64,000 nt of DNA. Source: Burkholderiales bacterium. Lineage in GTDB: Bacteria; Pseudomonadota; Gammaproteobacteria; Burkholderiales; Burkholderiaceae_C. A program made the position numbers and the translations under genes. Shown here in pieces: positions 1-8,267 of the stretch. The notes beneath the pieces were generated by a model that was not told where the DNA came from, searched no databases, and saw nothing but the letters and a program-made list of their open reading frames with translations. Within the stretch, counting starts at the first letter, position 1, and each line of letters opens with the position of its first letter. The stretch is from positions 62,001 through 126,000 of the forward strand of contig JAFKGD010000001.1 of assembly GCA_017307855.1 (NCBI GenBank), given 5' to 3'.

Positions 1-59
1 ATCGGCTGGGAGGGGGGTGGATAGACTTCTGGTTTTTAGAACGTCGCTATGGTGTCAGC

Positions 60-257
60 ATGAAACTGCACGAAGAAAACGAACCGTTCTTCATCACCGA
101 GGACATGGCCGCCGAGATGGCCGCTGCCGGCTACGAGTTCAAACCCCCCGGCCATGCCAGAACGAAGAGCGTCCGCGACCTGTACGGATGGCAGCCCGGG
201 GAGACTCTGGAAGAGGCCATTGCCCGGCACCAGCGCAGGCAGAGTTCATCCTCTTGA
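60..257 (+). CDS. Small hypothetical protein (65 aa)
   Basis: I do not recognise this protein. It is acidic at the N-terminus (KLHEENEPFF) and contains a plausible soluble domain with a LYGWQPGETLEEAIARHQ segment. The amino-acid composition looks coding rather than a GC-rich shadow. No clear Shine-Dalgarno precedes the ATG, so the start is uncertain. It is followed by about 150 bp of AT-richer DNA without a gene and then by the end of a convergent operon. Its role is unknown. Confidence 0.5.
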   Translation: MKLHEENEPFFITEDMAAEMAAAGYEFKPPGHARTKSVRDLYGWQPGETLEEAIARHQRRQSSSS

Positions 258-405
258 TCTGGGTATGGCACTTTTCATGGCATCAATAGGCCGTCTATTC
301 GTAAGTTGTTGCTGTTAAACGAGTTTTTATGCTTATAGATAATCGAGTGGGAGTGAGGAGGGGTATTCGGGCGTGCTCCGGCAAAGCTGCGCGTAGCAAG
401 GCGTG

Positions 406-867
406 CTAGGCCCTTAGAGATTGGTTCTTTTTTCGAGCGGCCGTGCTTCGTGCAACCCACCCCACCACCGCCCCGAAAACCACATGCCCCACCAGGCTGG
501 GCAGCACGGTTGCCGCGCCCAACTGCCGGGGCAGCGCGTCGCCGAAGTACAGCGGCAGCGCCAGCGAGTTGACGGCCACGTAGTACAGCGCACCGTAGAC
601 GGCCCCCACACGCACCGGCCAGCAGCCCAGCGGCGTGGACATCGCCAGCACCACCAGCAGCGGCAGCGCCGACAGCCAACCGATCACCAGGTGTTGCACG
701 AACAGCTGCCAGGGCTGCGGTTCGTCCAGGTAGAGCCCGGCGAACTTCGGGCCGTAGTGGCCGATGCGCAGGCCCGCGGCCTTTAACAGCGGAGCCAGCG
801 GCACGATGGCGACCGAGGCGATGGTGCCCGCGCGCACGGATTGCCAGAGCAGGGTGGTCAACTGCAT
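406..867 (-). CDS. Small integral membrane protein (153 aa)
   Basis: The protein has about four hydrophobic segments and a basic C-terminal tail (ARKKNQSLRA), so it is predicted to sit in the inner membrane. I cannot assign a named family. It is the last gene of the sulfide operon: its start overlaps the 3' end of the SulP transporter gene by 10 bp, which suggests translational coupling. From context it could assist sulfate or sulfite export or membrane stress, but this is inference. Confidence 0.7.
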   Translation of the reverse strand: MQLTTLLWQSVRAGTIASVAIVPLAPLLKAAGLRIGHYGPKFAGLYLDEPQPWQLFVQHLVIGWLSALPLLVVLAMSTPLGCWPVRVGAVYGALYYVAVNSLALPLYFGDALPRQLGAATVLPSLVGHVVFGAVVGWVARSTAARKKNQSLRA

Positions 868-2672
868 GGTGCAGATTCTGCGGGCTCAGCCAGCACCTCG
901 GGCGCCAGCGCCGCCATCGCCTGGTAGTGCGTGAGGAACACCGGGCCGCCGAGCTGCTGCAGCAGCGCCGTGCCCTGCAACCGGTCCATCACCGGCCCCT
1001 TGACCTCGGACAGGTGCAGTGTGATGCCCGCGTCGCGCAGGCGGTGCGCGATGGTCTCCAGGCTCTCCAGCGCGCTGGCGTCGATGGCGTTGACTGCCGA
1101 GCACTGCAGCACCACATGGCGTAGTGCGGGTTGCGCGGCCACGGCGTCGTTCACATGGTCTTCCAGCGCCCGGGCGTTGGCGAAGTACAGGCTCTCGTCC
1201 ACGCGCAGGCCCAGCAGTGCGGGCCTGGTGCGCACGGCGTGGCGCTGCACGTTGCGAAAATGCTCGGTGCCCGGCACCAGGCCCACGGTGGCGATGTGCG
1301 GCCGGCTGGTGCGCCACAGGTACAGCGCCAGCGACACGCCCACGCCCACCAGCAGCCCGGTCTCCACGCCCAGGCCCAGCGTGGCGAGCAGCGTGGCGGC
1401 CACGGCCGCGAAGTCGGGCTTCGAGTAGGCCCAGGTGCGGCGCAGGATGCCGAAGTCCGCCAGCGACAGCACGGCCACGATGATGGTGGCCGCCAGCGTG
1501 GCCTGGGGCAGGTGGTGCAGCGCGGGCGTGAGCAGCAGCGTGACCAGCAAGATGCCGATGGCCGTGAACACGCCGGCCGCGGGCGTGCGCGCGCCGGCGT
1601 CGAAGTTCACGACCGAGCGCGCGAAGCCGCCCGTCACCGGAAAGCCGCCCGTGAAGGCCGCGCCCAGGTTGCTCGCGCCCAGGGCCACCAGCTCCTGGTC
1701 GGGCGCGATGCGCTGGCGCCGCTTCGCGGCCAGGGTCTGGCCGACCGAGACGGATTCGACGAAACCCACCACGCTGATCAGCAGCGCCGGCACGGCCAGC
1801 TGGCGCCACAGCGCCGGGTCCCACCTCGGCAGGGTGAAGGGCGGCAGCCCCGGCGGAATGGCGCCCACCACCTTCATGCCCTCGGCCTGCCACTGCAGCG
1901 CCCAGGCCAGCAGCGTGGTGACGGCAATCGCCGCCACCGGCCCGGCCTTGCCCACGAAGTCGGCGGCCTGCGCGGGCAGGCCCCAGCGCAGCAGCAGCGG
2001 CTTGAGGCGCTTGCGCACCCAGAACAGGAAGGCCGTGGCGAGCACACCCACCACCAGCGTGCGCAGGTCGGCCTGCGGCGCCTGGCGCGCCAGGTCGATC
2101 AACAGGTCGGCGACGTTGTGGCCCTGCGCCTGCACGCCCATCAGCGTCTTGAGCTGGCTGGCCGCGATCAGCAGCGCCGAGGCGGTGATGAAGCCCGAGA
2201 TCACCGGGTGGCTCAGGAAGTTGGCGATGAAGCCCAGCCGCAGCAGCCCCATGGCCAGCAGCATTGCGCCCGAGAGGAAGGCCAGCGTGATGGCCACGGG
2301 CCAATAGGCTGCCGAGCCCGGCGCGGCATGCTCGCCCACGGCCGCGGCCGTCATCAGCGAGACCACCGCCACCGGCCCCACGGCAAGCACGCGGCTGCTG
2401 CCGAACACGGCGTACAGCAGCAGCGGCGCCACGCTCGCGTACAGCCCCACCTCGGGCGGCAGGCCGGCCAGCAGCGCATAGGCCAGGCTCTGCGGGATCA
2501 GCATGACGGTGACGATCAGCGCCGCCACCGCATCGCCTGCGAGGGTGGCGCGGTCGTAGCGCTGGCCCCAGTCCAGTATGGGAAGCGCTGGCAGCAGGCG
2601 CTGCCAGCGTGCAGGTGGGGCCGAGGTGGCCGGGGTGGCCGCCGCCTGCGCCGCAGCCTGGACTGCGGCCAT
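858..2672 (-). CDS. SulP-family anion (sulfate) transporter with C-terminal STAS domain
   Basis: This is a 604-residue SLC26/SulP transporter. The N-terminal 400 residues are a series of membrane segments with the typical LIPQSLAYALLAGLPPEVGLYAS region, and the C-terminal 100 residues form a STAS domain (HVVLQCSAVNAIDASALESL). The ATG at 2672 forms a TGATG junction with the stop of the upstream oxidoreductase. The longer in-frame start at 2702 would lie inside that gene and is less likely. Members move sulfate, bicarbonate or other anions. Its place after sulfide-oxidising enzymes suggests it exchanges sulfur oxyanions produced by the pathway. Confidence 0.9.
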   Translation of the reverse strand: MAAVQAAAQAAATPATSAPPARWQRLLPALPILDWGQRYDRATLAGDAVAALIVTVMLIPQSLAYALLAGLPPEVGLYASVAPLLLYAVFGSSRVLAVGPVAVVSLMTAAAVGEHAAPGSAAYWPVAITLAFLSGAMLLAMGLLRLGFIANFLSHPVISGFITASALLIAASQLKTLMGVQAQGHNVADLLIDLARQAPQADLRTLVVGVLATAFLFWVRKRLKPLLLRWGLPAQAADFVGKAGPVAAIAVTTLLAWALQWQAEGMKVVGAIPPGLPPFTLPRWDPALWRQLAVPALLISVVGFVESVSVGQTLAAKRRQRIAPDQELVALGASNLGAAFTGGFPVTGGFARSVVNFDAGARTPAAGVFTAIGILLVTLLLTPALHHLPQATLAATIIVAVLSLADFGILRRTWAYSKPDFAAVAATLLATLGLGVETGLLVGVGVSLALYLWRTSRPHIATVGLVPGTEHFRNVQRHAVRTRPALLGLRVDESLYFANARALEDHVNDAVAAQPALRHVVLQCSAVNAIDASALESLETIAHRLRDAGITLHLSEVKGPVMDRLQGTALLQQLGGPVFLTHYQAMAALAPEVLAEPAESAPCS

Positions 2673-4348
2673 CAGTCCACCATCTCGGGCTGGGCCATCC
2701 ACTCACGGCCCTTGAGCATGCCGTCCCAGTACAGCGGCGGCAGGATGCGCTCCTTGAGCAGCCAGGCCAGCGACGAGGGCCGCGTGCCGTCGATCAGCCA
2801 CTTGGGAAAGCTCGGCGCGACCTTGCCGCCGTAGGTGAACTCGGCCAGCACGATCTTGCCGCGCTCCACCGTGAGCGGGCAGGAGCCATAGCCGTCGTAC
2901 TGCGCATCTCCCTTGGCCGTGCCGCGCGTGGCCAGCAGGTTGTGCGCCACCACCGGGGCCTGCTTGCGCGCAGCCGCGGCAGTCTTGGCATTGGAGGTGT
3001 TGGCCGCGTCGCCCAGCGCGAACACGTTGGCGAACTTCTTGTGGCGCAGCGTGGCCGGGTCTACGTCGACCCAGCCGGCGGCGTCGGCCAGCGAGCTCAC
3101 GCGCACGAAGTCCGGCGCCTTCTGCGGCGGCACGGCGTGCAGCATGTCGAATTCGCGCACGGTGCGCTCGTTGGTTCCGTCGGGCAGTGCGCGGCTGAAG
3201 GTGGCGCGGCGCGCCGGCCCGTCCACGGCCACCAGCGTCTCGCCGAAGTTGAGGTGGATACCGTAGGCCTGGACGTACTCCATCAACGCGGGCACGTAGT
3301 CGGCCACGCCGAACAGCACGGCGCCGGCGTTGCAGAACTGGATGTCCACGGCCGACAGCACGCCGGCGCTGCGCCAGTGGTCGGCCGACAGGTACATGGC
3401 CTTCTGCGGTGCGCCCGCGCACTTGATGGGCATGGGCGGCTGGCTGAAGATGGCGCGGCCGCCCTTGGCGCGGGCGAGCTGCTGCACCAACTCCCAGGTG
3501 TAGGGGGCCAGGTCGTAGCGGTAGTTGCTGGTCACGCCGCGTCGGCCCAGCGTGTCCGTCAGACCCTCGATGCCTTTCCAGTCCAGCTTGAGGCCGGGGC
3601 AGATCACGAGCTGCTCGTACTTCACCACGCGGCAGCCGTCCAGCACCACGGCGTTGCGCTCGGGCTCGAAGGCGGCCACGGCGGCCTTGAGCCAGTGCAC
3701 GCCGGGCGGCAGCACGCTGGCCAGGGTGCGGGCGGTGCTGGCCGCGTCGAACACGCCGGCGCCCACCAGCGTCCAGCCGGGCTGGTAGTAGTGCACGTCG
3801 GCCGGGTCGATGATGGCGATGTCCAGGCCCGGCTGACGCGCCAGCAGGCTGGAGGCCACGGCGATGCCGGCCGCGCCGCCGCCCACGATGACCACGGCGT
3901 GCGTGGCGTCGGCCACCTCCACCGGCGTCTTGCCGCCGTTGGCGATGCGCCGCACCACGCCCTTGAGGTCGAAGCCGGCGCGCGCGGCGGTCTCCAGGAT
4001 CTGCGGCAGCGGCAGGCTGTCGGCCTGCGACAGCGCCCACATGGTGGTGGAGCGTGTGCCGGTGCGGCAGAAGGCCAGCACGGGCTTGGGCAGCTGGTCC
4101 ATCAGCGTGCCGAAGGCCGTGCCCTGTGCGTCCGTGACCTTGCCGGATTCGGCGGGCAGGTAGTGGGCCTGCAGGCCGGCGGCCTGGGCGGCGCGCGCGA
4201 TCTCGTCGAAGCTAGGCTGGTCGGCGCCTTCGCCGTCGGGGCGGTTGCAGACGATGGCCTGGAAGCCCGCTGCGCGCACGGCCTCGATGTTGGCGGCCGT
4301 GAGCTGCGGGGAGACCGACAGCGTGTCGGTCAGGGGGCGGATGTCCAT
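2672..4348 (-). CDS. sqr: Fusion of DUF442 phosphatase/rhodanese-like domain and sulfide:quinone oxidoreductase-type flavoprotein
   Basis: The 558-residue protein has two parts. Residues 1-115 are a DUF442 (beta-lactamase-hydrolase-like phosphatase) domain with an active loop CRTGTRS at Cys94. Residues about 150-540 are a pyridine-nucleotide/FAD oxidoreductase with the dinucleotide motif VIVGGGAAG at 153-161 and SQR-like cysteines, notably Cys250 (VICPGLKLDW) and Cys310 (PIKCAGAPQ). SQR oxidises sulfide to sulfane sulfur and passes electrons to quinone at the membrane. The fused N-terminal domain may handle the persulfide product. The gene lies downstream of the persulfide dioxygenase and is coupled to the SulP gene. 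Confidence 0.9.
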   Translation of the reverse strand: MDIRPLTDTLSVSPQLTAANIEAVRAAGFQAIVCNRPDGEGADQPSFDEIARAAQAAGLQAHYLPAESGKVTDAQGTAFGTLMDQLPKPVLAFCRTGTRSTTMWALSQADSLPLPQILETAARAGFDLKGVVRRIANGGKTPVEVADATHAVVIVGGGAAGIAVASSLLARQPGLDIAIIDPADVHYYQPGWTLVGAGVFDAASTARTLASVLPPGVHWLKAAVAAFEPERNAVVLDGCRVVKYEQLVICPGLKLDWKGIEGLTDTLGRRGVTSNYRYDLAPYTWELVQQLARAKGGRAIFSQPPMPIKCAGAPQKAMYLSADHWRSAGVLSAVDIQFCNAGAVLFGVADYVPALMEYVQAYGIHLNFGETLVAVDGPARRATFSRALPDGTNERTVREFDMLHAVPPQKAPDFVRVSSLADAAGWVDVDPATLRHKKFANVFALGDAANTSNAKTAAAARKQAPVVAHNLLATRGTAKGDAQYDGYGSCPLTVERGKIVLAEFTYGGKVAPSFPKWLIDGTRPSSLAWLLKERILPPLYWDGMLKGREWMAQPEMVD

Positions 4349-4390
4349 GGGCTGTCTCCGTTGTGGGCTGTTGTTGTGGACGAGAGGCGG

Positions 4391-5275
4391 TCAGAGCGCG
4401 TTCAGCGGGATCTTCAGGTAGCGCATGCCATTGCTCTCGGGCGGCGGCAGTTCGCCGGCGCGCATATTCACCTGCACCGAGGGCAGGATCAGCACTGGCA
4501 TGGCCAGCGTGGCGTCGCGGGCCTGGCGCATGGCGACGAATTCTTCCTCGCTGATGCCGTTGCGCACGTGGATGTTGGCCTCGCGCTGCTCGGCCACGGT
4601 GGTGACGAACTTCACCTCGCGCCCGCCGGGCTGGTAGTCGTGGCACATGTAGAGCCGGGTCTCGGGCGGCAGACTCAGCACCTTGTTGATGCTGCGGTAC
4701 AGCGTGCGCGCATTGCCGCCGGGGAAGTCGCAGCGCGCCGTGCCGTAGTCGGGCATGAACAATGTGTCGCCCACGAAGCCGGCGCTCTGCGTGCCGTCGT
4801 CCACCACATAGGTCATGCAGGCCGGCGTGTGGCCCGGCGTGTGCATGGCGCGTGCCTGCAGTTCGCCGATGGCGAAGGTCTCGCCATCGGCGAACAGGTG
4901 GTCGAACTGGCGACCATCGTGCGCGAAGCCTTCGCCCGCGTTGAACAGGCCGCCGAACACCTTCTGCACGGTAGTGATGTGCTGGCCGATGCCGATGCGC
5001 CCACCCAGCGCCTGCTTGAGGTAGGGCGCGGCGGAGAGGTGGTCGGCATGCACATGCGTCTCCAGCAGCCACTGGACGGTGGCGCCGAGTTCGCGCACGC
5101 GGTCGATGAGCTTGTCGGCACTCGCGTGAGAGGTGCGGCCCGACTTGGGGTCGTAGTCCAGCACGCTGTCGACCAGCGCGCAGTGCTTCGTGGCCTGGTC
5201 CAGCACGATGTAGCTGACGGTGGAAGTCGCTTCGTCGAAGAATCCTTCGACGTGCAGGGTAGGGCGAGGGTTCAT
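4391..5275 (-). CDS. pdo: Persulfide dioxygenase, metallo-beta-lactamase fold (Blh/ETHE1-like)
   Basis: A 294-residue MBL-fold enzyme. The metal motif THVHADHL carries His74, His76, Asp78 and His79; further ligands lie in HTPGHTPACMTYV and VGDTLFMPDYG. Members are non-haem iron dioxygenases that oxidise glutathione persulfide to sulfite. The gene follows the DUF2892 gene and precedes the SQR fusion, so sulfide is oxidised to persulfide and then to sulfite by neighbouring products. Expression probably comes from the sigma-54 promoter upstream of the DUF2892 gene. Confidence 0.92.
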   Translation of the reverse strand: MNPRPTLHVEGFFDEATSTVSYIVLDQATKHCALVDSVLDYDPKSGRTSHASADKLIDRVRELGATVQWLLETHVHADHLSAAPYLKQALGGRIGIGQHITTVQKVFGGLFNAGEGFAHDGRQFDHLFADGETFAIGELQARAMHTPGHTPACMTYVVDDGTQSAGFVGDTLFMPDYGTARCDFPGGNARTLYRSINKVLSLPPETRLYMCHDYQPGGREVKFVTTVAEQREANIHVRNGISEEEFVAMRQARDATLAMPVLILPSVQVNMRAGELPPPESNGMRYLKIPLNAL

Positions 5276-5299
5276 GGCGGGGCCTCCTTGGCGTATGGC

Positions 5300-5491
5300 T
5301 CAGCGGCGCATGGCGCAGGTGTTGATGCCCAGCAGGCTGTACAGCGGGCAGTTGCCGATCGCGCCCGTCAGCAGCGGCACGAGGCCGATCCAACCCCACA
5401 GCCCGACAACGCCGGTGGCGGCCATGGCGATGAGCGCCAGCCCGACGAGGACGCGCAGGGTGCGGTCCAGGGTGCCTGCATTGATTTTCAT
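5300..5491 (-). CDS. DUF2892 (YgaP-like) membrane protein, 63 aa
   Basis: A short protein with two hydrophobic helices and the family pattern DRTLRVLVGLALI ... IGNCPLYSLLGINTC. Two cysteines lie in the C-terminal part. The same domain is found attached to rhodaneses such as YgaP. It is the first gene of the sulfide-oxidation operon and follows the sigma-54 promoter by about 55 bp. It probably acts in the membrane in sulfane-sulfur handling, but no activity can be read from the sequence. Confidence 0.85.
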   Translation of the reverse strand: MKINAGTLDRTLRVLVGLALIAMAATGVVGLWGWIGLVPLLTGAIGNCPLYSLLGINTCAMRR

Positions 5492-5546
5492 GGTTCAGTT
5501 TCCTTGGATTGAGGGCTGCACCTCGTGCAGCGGTGCATGGCATTTA

Positions 5547-5561
5547 TCAAGAGGCGTGCCA
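5547..5561 (-). promoter_or_regulatory. Sigma-54 (RpoN) promoter of the SQR/PDO operon
   Basis: Read on the minus strand the site is TGGCACGCCTCTTGA: a perfect -24 box TGGCAC, a 5-nt spacer and TTGA at -12 (consensus TTGC). It lies about 56 bp upstream of the DUF2892 start and downstream of the TGGCAG array. The bd-oxidase operon has a promoter of the same form at 9741-9755. Confidence 0.8.
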
Positions 5562-5650
5562 ACTTGGTTGCCTGCGAGTCGATGACGCAAGTTATTGATT
5601 CAATGGGATTTTTTCTGTGCCGCGCACGCCGGACGCTGTAAGTTTGAATA

Positions 5651-5711
5651 TGGCAGTGCGCGTCTGGCAGTGGATGGCAGTTTTCTGGCGGTCATGTGGC
5701 AGACGTGGCAG
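5651..5711. repeat. TGGCAG array, candidate activator binding sites
   Basis: TGGCAG occurs exactly at 5651, 5665, 5675, 5697 and 5706, with a near copy at 5686 and an inverted CTGCC after the last copy. The array lies 90-165 bp upstream of the sigma-54 promoter that drives the SQR operon and immediately before fisR. This is the normal position of enhancers for a sigma-54 activator. Binding by FisR is inferred. Confidence 0.6.
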
Positions 5712-5731
5712 TCCTGCCGCACAATCCCGGC

Positions 5732-7114
5732 ATGCCGCACGACCCCGAAGCGCCCATCGCCGCCGCCATGCAGCCGTTGCTGTCCTACCTTGAGCACGAG
5801 GCGCAGCCCATGATCGTGCTCGATCCGGGCTACAACATCCTGGCCGCCAACACCGCCTACCAGCGCCAGTTCGGCGCCGTGGGCAAGCCCTACATCGGCG
5901 ATAAGTGCTACCGCGTCTCGCACCACTACGAAGTGCCCTGCGATCAGTCCGGCGAGCACTGCCCGATGAAGAAGGCGCTGGAGCAGAAGGGGCCGGACCG
6001 CGTGCTGCACATCCACCACACGCCGCGCGGCCCCGAGCATGTGGACGTGGAACTGCGTCCCATCCTCGATGCGCGGCGCGAGGTAGTGGCCTACGTGGAG
6101 CGTCTGGCCACCGTGCGCAGCGCCTCCGCCCGGCCCAGCGGTGAGGGGCTGGTGGGCCAGTCGGCCGCCTTCAACGCCGCCATCGAGGCGGTGCAGCGCG
6201 TGGCGCCGTCCATGCTACCCGTGCTGCTGCTGGGCGAGTCTGGCACGGGCAAGGAGCTGTTCGCGCGCGCCGTGCACGAGGCCAGCCCGCGCGCACGCGG
6301 CCCCTTCGTGGTGGTGGACTGCTCGGGCCTGACCGAGGCGCTGTTCGAGAGCGAGCTCTTCGGCTACGAGAAGGGCGCCTTCACCGGCGCCCACGCACGC
6401 AAGCCCGGCCTGGTGGAGACGGCCCAGGGCGGCACGCTGTTCCTCGACGAGATGGGCGACGTGCCGCTGGCCATGCAGGTCAAGCTGCTGCGGCTGATCG
6501 AGTCCGGCACTTTCCGCCGCGTGGGCGGCCTGGAGACGCTGCAGTCGGACTTCCGCCTCGTGGCGGCGACGCACAAGACGCTGCAGCAGATGGTGGACGA
6601 CGGCCGCTTCCGCCAGGACCTGTACTACCGCATCAGCGCCTTCCCCATCGCGCTGCCGCCGCTGCGCGAGCGGCTGGGCGACATCCCGCTGCTGGTGCAA
6701 TCCTTCCTGCAGCGCGCGGCCCCCGGCCAGCCGCGCCTGGTGGTGGAGCCGGCCGCACTGGCGCGCCTACAGGCCCATGCCTGGCCCGGCAACATCCGCG
6801 AGTTGCGCAACGTGCTCGAGCGCGCGCGGCTGTTCGCCGACGACGGCGTGCTGCGCGCTGAACACCTGCCATCTTCGCTGGGCCAGACGCGAACCTCCGT
6901 GCCCATCCCCACAGTGCAGCCGCTGGTGCGCGGGCCGGAGACGGACGATGCGGCCATCCTCCAGGCCGTGGCGGGCCAGCGCGGCACCCGCAAGGAGTTG
7001 GCGCGGCGTCTCGGCATGAGCGAGCGCACCCTGTATCGGCGCCTGAAGGCCTTGGGGCTCGATCAGGGCCTGCCGGACGAAGGAGAGCTCAGCGCCGGAG
7101 CACCCAGCGGATGA
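5732..7114 (+). CDS. fisR: FisR-type sigma-54-dependent sulfane-sulfur-responsive activator
   Basis: A 460-residue enhancer-binding protein. The N-terminal sensory domain is PAS-like ([18 protein letters not shown]) and carries three cysteines spaced C-X10-C-X6-C (Cys59, Cys70, Cys77 from this start). That spacing matches the sulfane-sulfur-sensing cysteines described for FisR. A central AAA+ domain follows, with Walker A GESGTGKE and the sigma-54 contact loop [15 protein letters not shown], then a C-terminal Fis-type helix-turn-helix ([23 protein letters not shown]). A start at 5696 is also open but overlaps the TGGCAG array, so 5732 is preferred. The gene is divergent from the sulfide operon. 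Confidence 0.9.
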   Translation: MPHDPEAPIAAAMQPLLSYLEHEAQPMIVLDPGYNILAANTAYQRQFGAVGKPYIGDKCYRVSHHYEVPCDQSGEHCPMKKALEQKGPDRVLHIHHTPRGPEHVDVELRPILDARREVVAYVERLATVRSASARPSGEGLVGQSAAFNAAIEAVQRVAPSMLPVLLLGESGTGKELFARAVHEASPRARGPFVVVDCSGLTEALFESELFGYEKGAFTGAHARKPGLVETAQGGTLFLDEMGDVPLAMQVKLLRLIESGTFRRVGGLETLQSDFRLVAATHKTLQQMVDDGRFRQDLYYRISAFPIALPPLRERLGDIPLLVQSFLQRAAPGQPRLVVEPAALARLQAHAWPGNIRELRNVLERARLFADDGVLRAEHLPSSLGQTRTSVPIPTVQPLVRGPETDDAAILQAVAGQRGTRKELARRLGMSERTLYRRLKALGLDQGLPDEGELSAGAPSG

Positions 7115-7253
7115 GCATGGCGACGAGCAGCAGTGCGCCCGTGCTGGCCAGCCACAGACCGGCCATCCAGGCCAGTCGCCGCCAGAGCGGCGATGCCTCA
7201 GCGTCTTCGGGCGCTGGCGCGATCGACCGCCAGCGCATCGGGAGCCACCTCAT
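7089..7253 (-). CDS. DUF2474 small subunit of bd-type oxidase (CydX-like), 54 aa
   Basis: A 54-residue protein with a basic N-terminus and one hydrophobic helix ([25 protein letters not shown]), typical of DUF2474 proteins that accompany cytochrome bd/CIO. Its ATG overlaps the cydB stop as ATGA. Its 3' end overlaps the 3' end of the convergent fisR gene by 26 bp. It probably stabilises the oxidase complex. Confidence 0.85.
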   Translation of the reverse strand: MRWLPMRWRSIAPAPEDAEASPLWRRLAWMAGLWLASTGALLLVAMLIRWVLRR

Positions 7254-8254
7254 GCGTGGTACCCCTCGGCGTTGACCTTGCCGCGGAAGACCCAATAAGA
7301 CCAGGCGGTGTAGGCGAGGATCATCGGCAGCACGATGGCGGTACCCCACAGCATGAATATCTGGCTTTGGGCATCGGTTGCCGCTTCCCAGAGGGTCACT
7401 GAACCGGGCACGACATGCGGGAACACGCTGATGCACAGGCCCACGAAACACAGCAGGAAGATGCCCAGCGCCAGCAGGAACGGCACCACTTCGCGGCCCG
7501 ATTTCAGGCTGCGCGCGAAGGCGATACTGGCCAGCGCCACCAGCACCGGCACCGGCGCCACCTTCAGCATGCCCGGCCAGCGCAGCCAGTTGTCGAAGTA
7601 GCTGGCGTTGAGGAATGGCGTGGCGGCGCTGACAGCCACGATGGCCACCAGCGTGGCGATGCCGAGCGGCCAGGCGAGCGCACGCGCCTTCTGTTGCAAG
7701 CGCCCCTCGGCCTTCATCACCAGCCAGGTGGCGCCCAGCAGGGCGTACGCCACGACCACGCTCGCGCCGGTGACCAGCGTGAAAGGCGTCAGCCAGTCCC
7801 ACCAGCCGCCGGCGTAGGCGCGGTTCTCGACGGCGATGCCTTGCAGCAGCGCGCCCAACACCACGCCCTGGGAGAAAGCCGCCAGCAGCGATCCGCCGCA
7901 GAAGGCCAGATCCCAGAAGCCGCGATGGGCCGGGTCGCGCCAGCGGAACTCGAAGGCCACGCCACGGAAAACCAGGGCCAGTAGCATGGCGATGATGGGT
8001 GCGTACAGCGCCGAGAAGATCAGGCCGTAGGCCAGCGGAAAGGCGGCCAGCAGCCCGCCACCGCCCATGACCAGCCAGGTCTCGTTGCCGTCCCATACGG
8101 GGGCGATGCTGTTCATGGCCGTGTCGCGGTCGTGACCGACCGGGAAGCGCGTGAACAGGATGCCGATGCCGAGGTCGAAGCCGTCGAGCACGACGTAGAT
8201 GAACACGGCCACGACGATGATCAGGGCCCAGACGATGGTGAGGTCCAGTGACAT
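7250..8254 (-). CDS. cydB: Cytochrome bd-type quinol oxidase subunit II (CioB/CydB)
   Basis: The 334-residue multi-pass protein shows the subunit II N-terminus (YVVLDGFDLGIGIL) and the conserved NSIAPVWDGNETWLV segment. It pairs with subunit I from the gene immediately upstream. The length fits the cyanide-insensitive (CIO) branch. Cytochrome bd oxidases oxidise quinol with oxygen and generally tolerate sulfide, which fits the neighbouring sulfide-oxidation genes. Confidence 0.95.
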   Translation of the reverse strand: MSLDLTIVWALIIVVAVFIYVVLDGFDLGIGILFTRFPVGHDRDTAMNSIAPVWDGNETWLVMGGGGLLAAFPLAYGLIFSALYAPIIAMLLALVFRGVAFEFRWRDPAHRGFWDLAFCGGSLLAAFSQGVVLGALLQGIAVENRAYAGGWWDWLTPFTLVTGASVVVAYALLGATWLVMKAEGRLQQKARALAWPLGIATLVAIVAVSAATPFLNASYFDNWLRWPGMLKVAPVPVLVALASIAFARSLKSGREVVPFLLALGIFLLCFVGLCISVFPHVVPGSVTLWEAATDAQSQIFMLWGTAIVLPMILAYTAWSYWVFRGKVNAEGYHA

Positions 8255-8267
8255 GACGTGTTCTCCC

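Noticed and set aside
2609-5512. A 967-codon plus-strand ORF opposite the SQR/PDO operon
   Set aside because: It is the antisense shadow of clear enzymes; the product is rich in His, Gly, Arg and Val with no motif.
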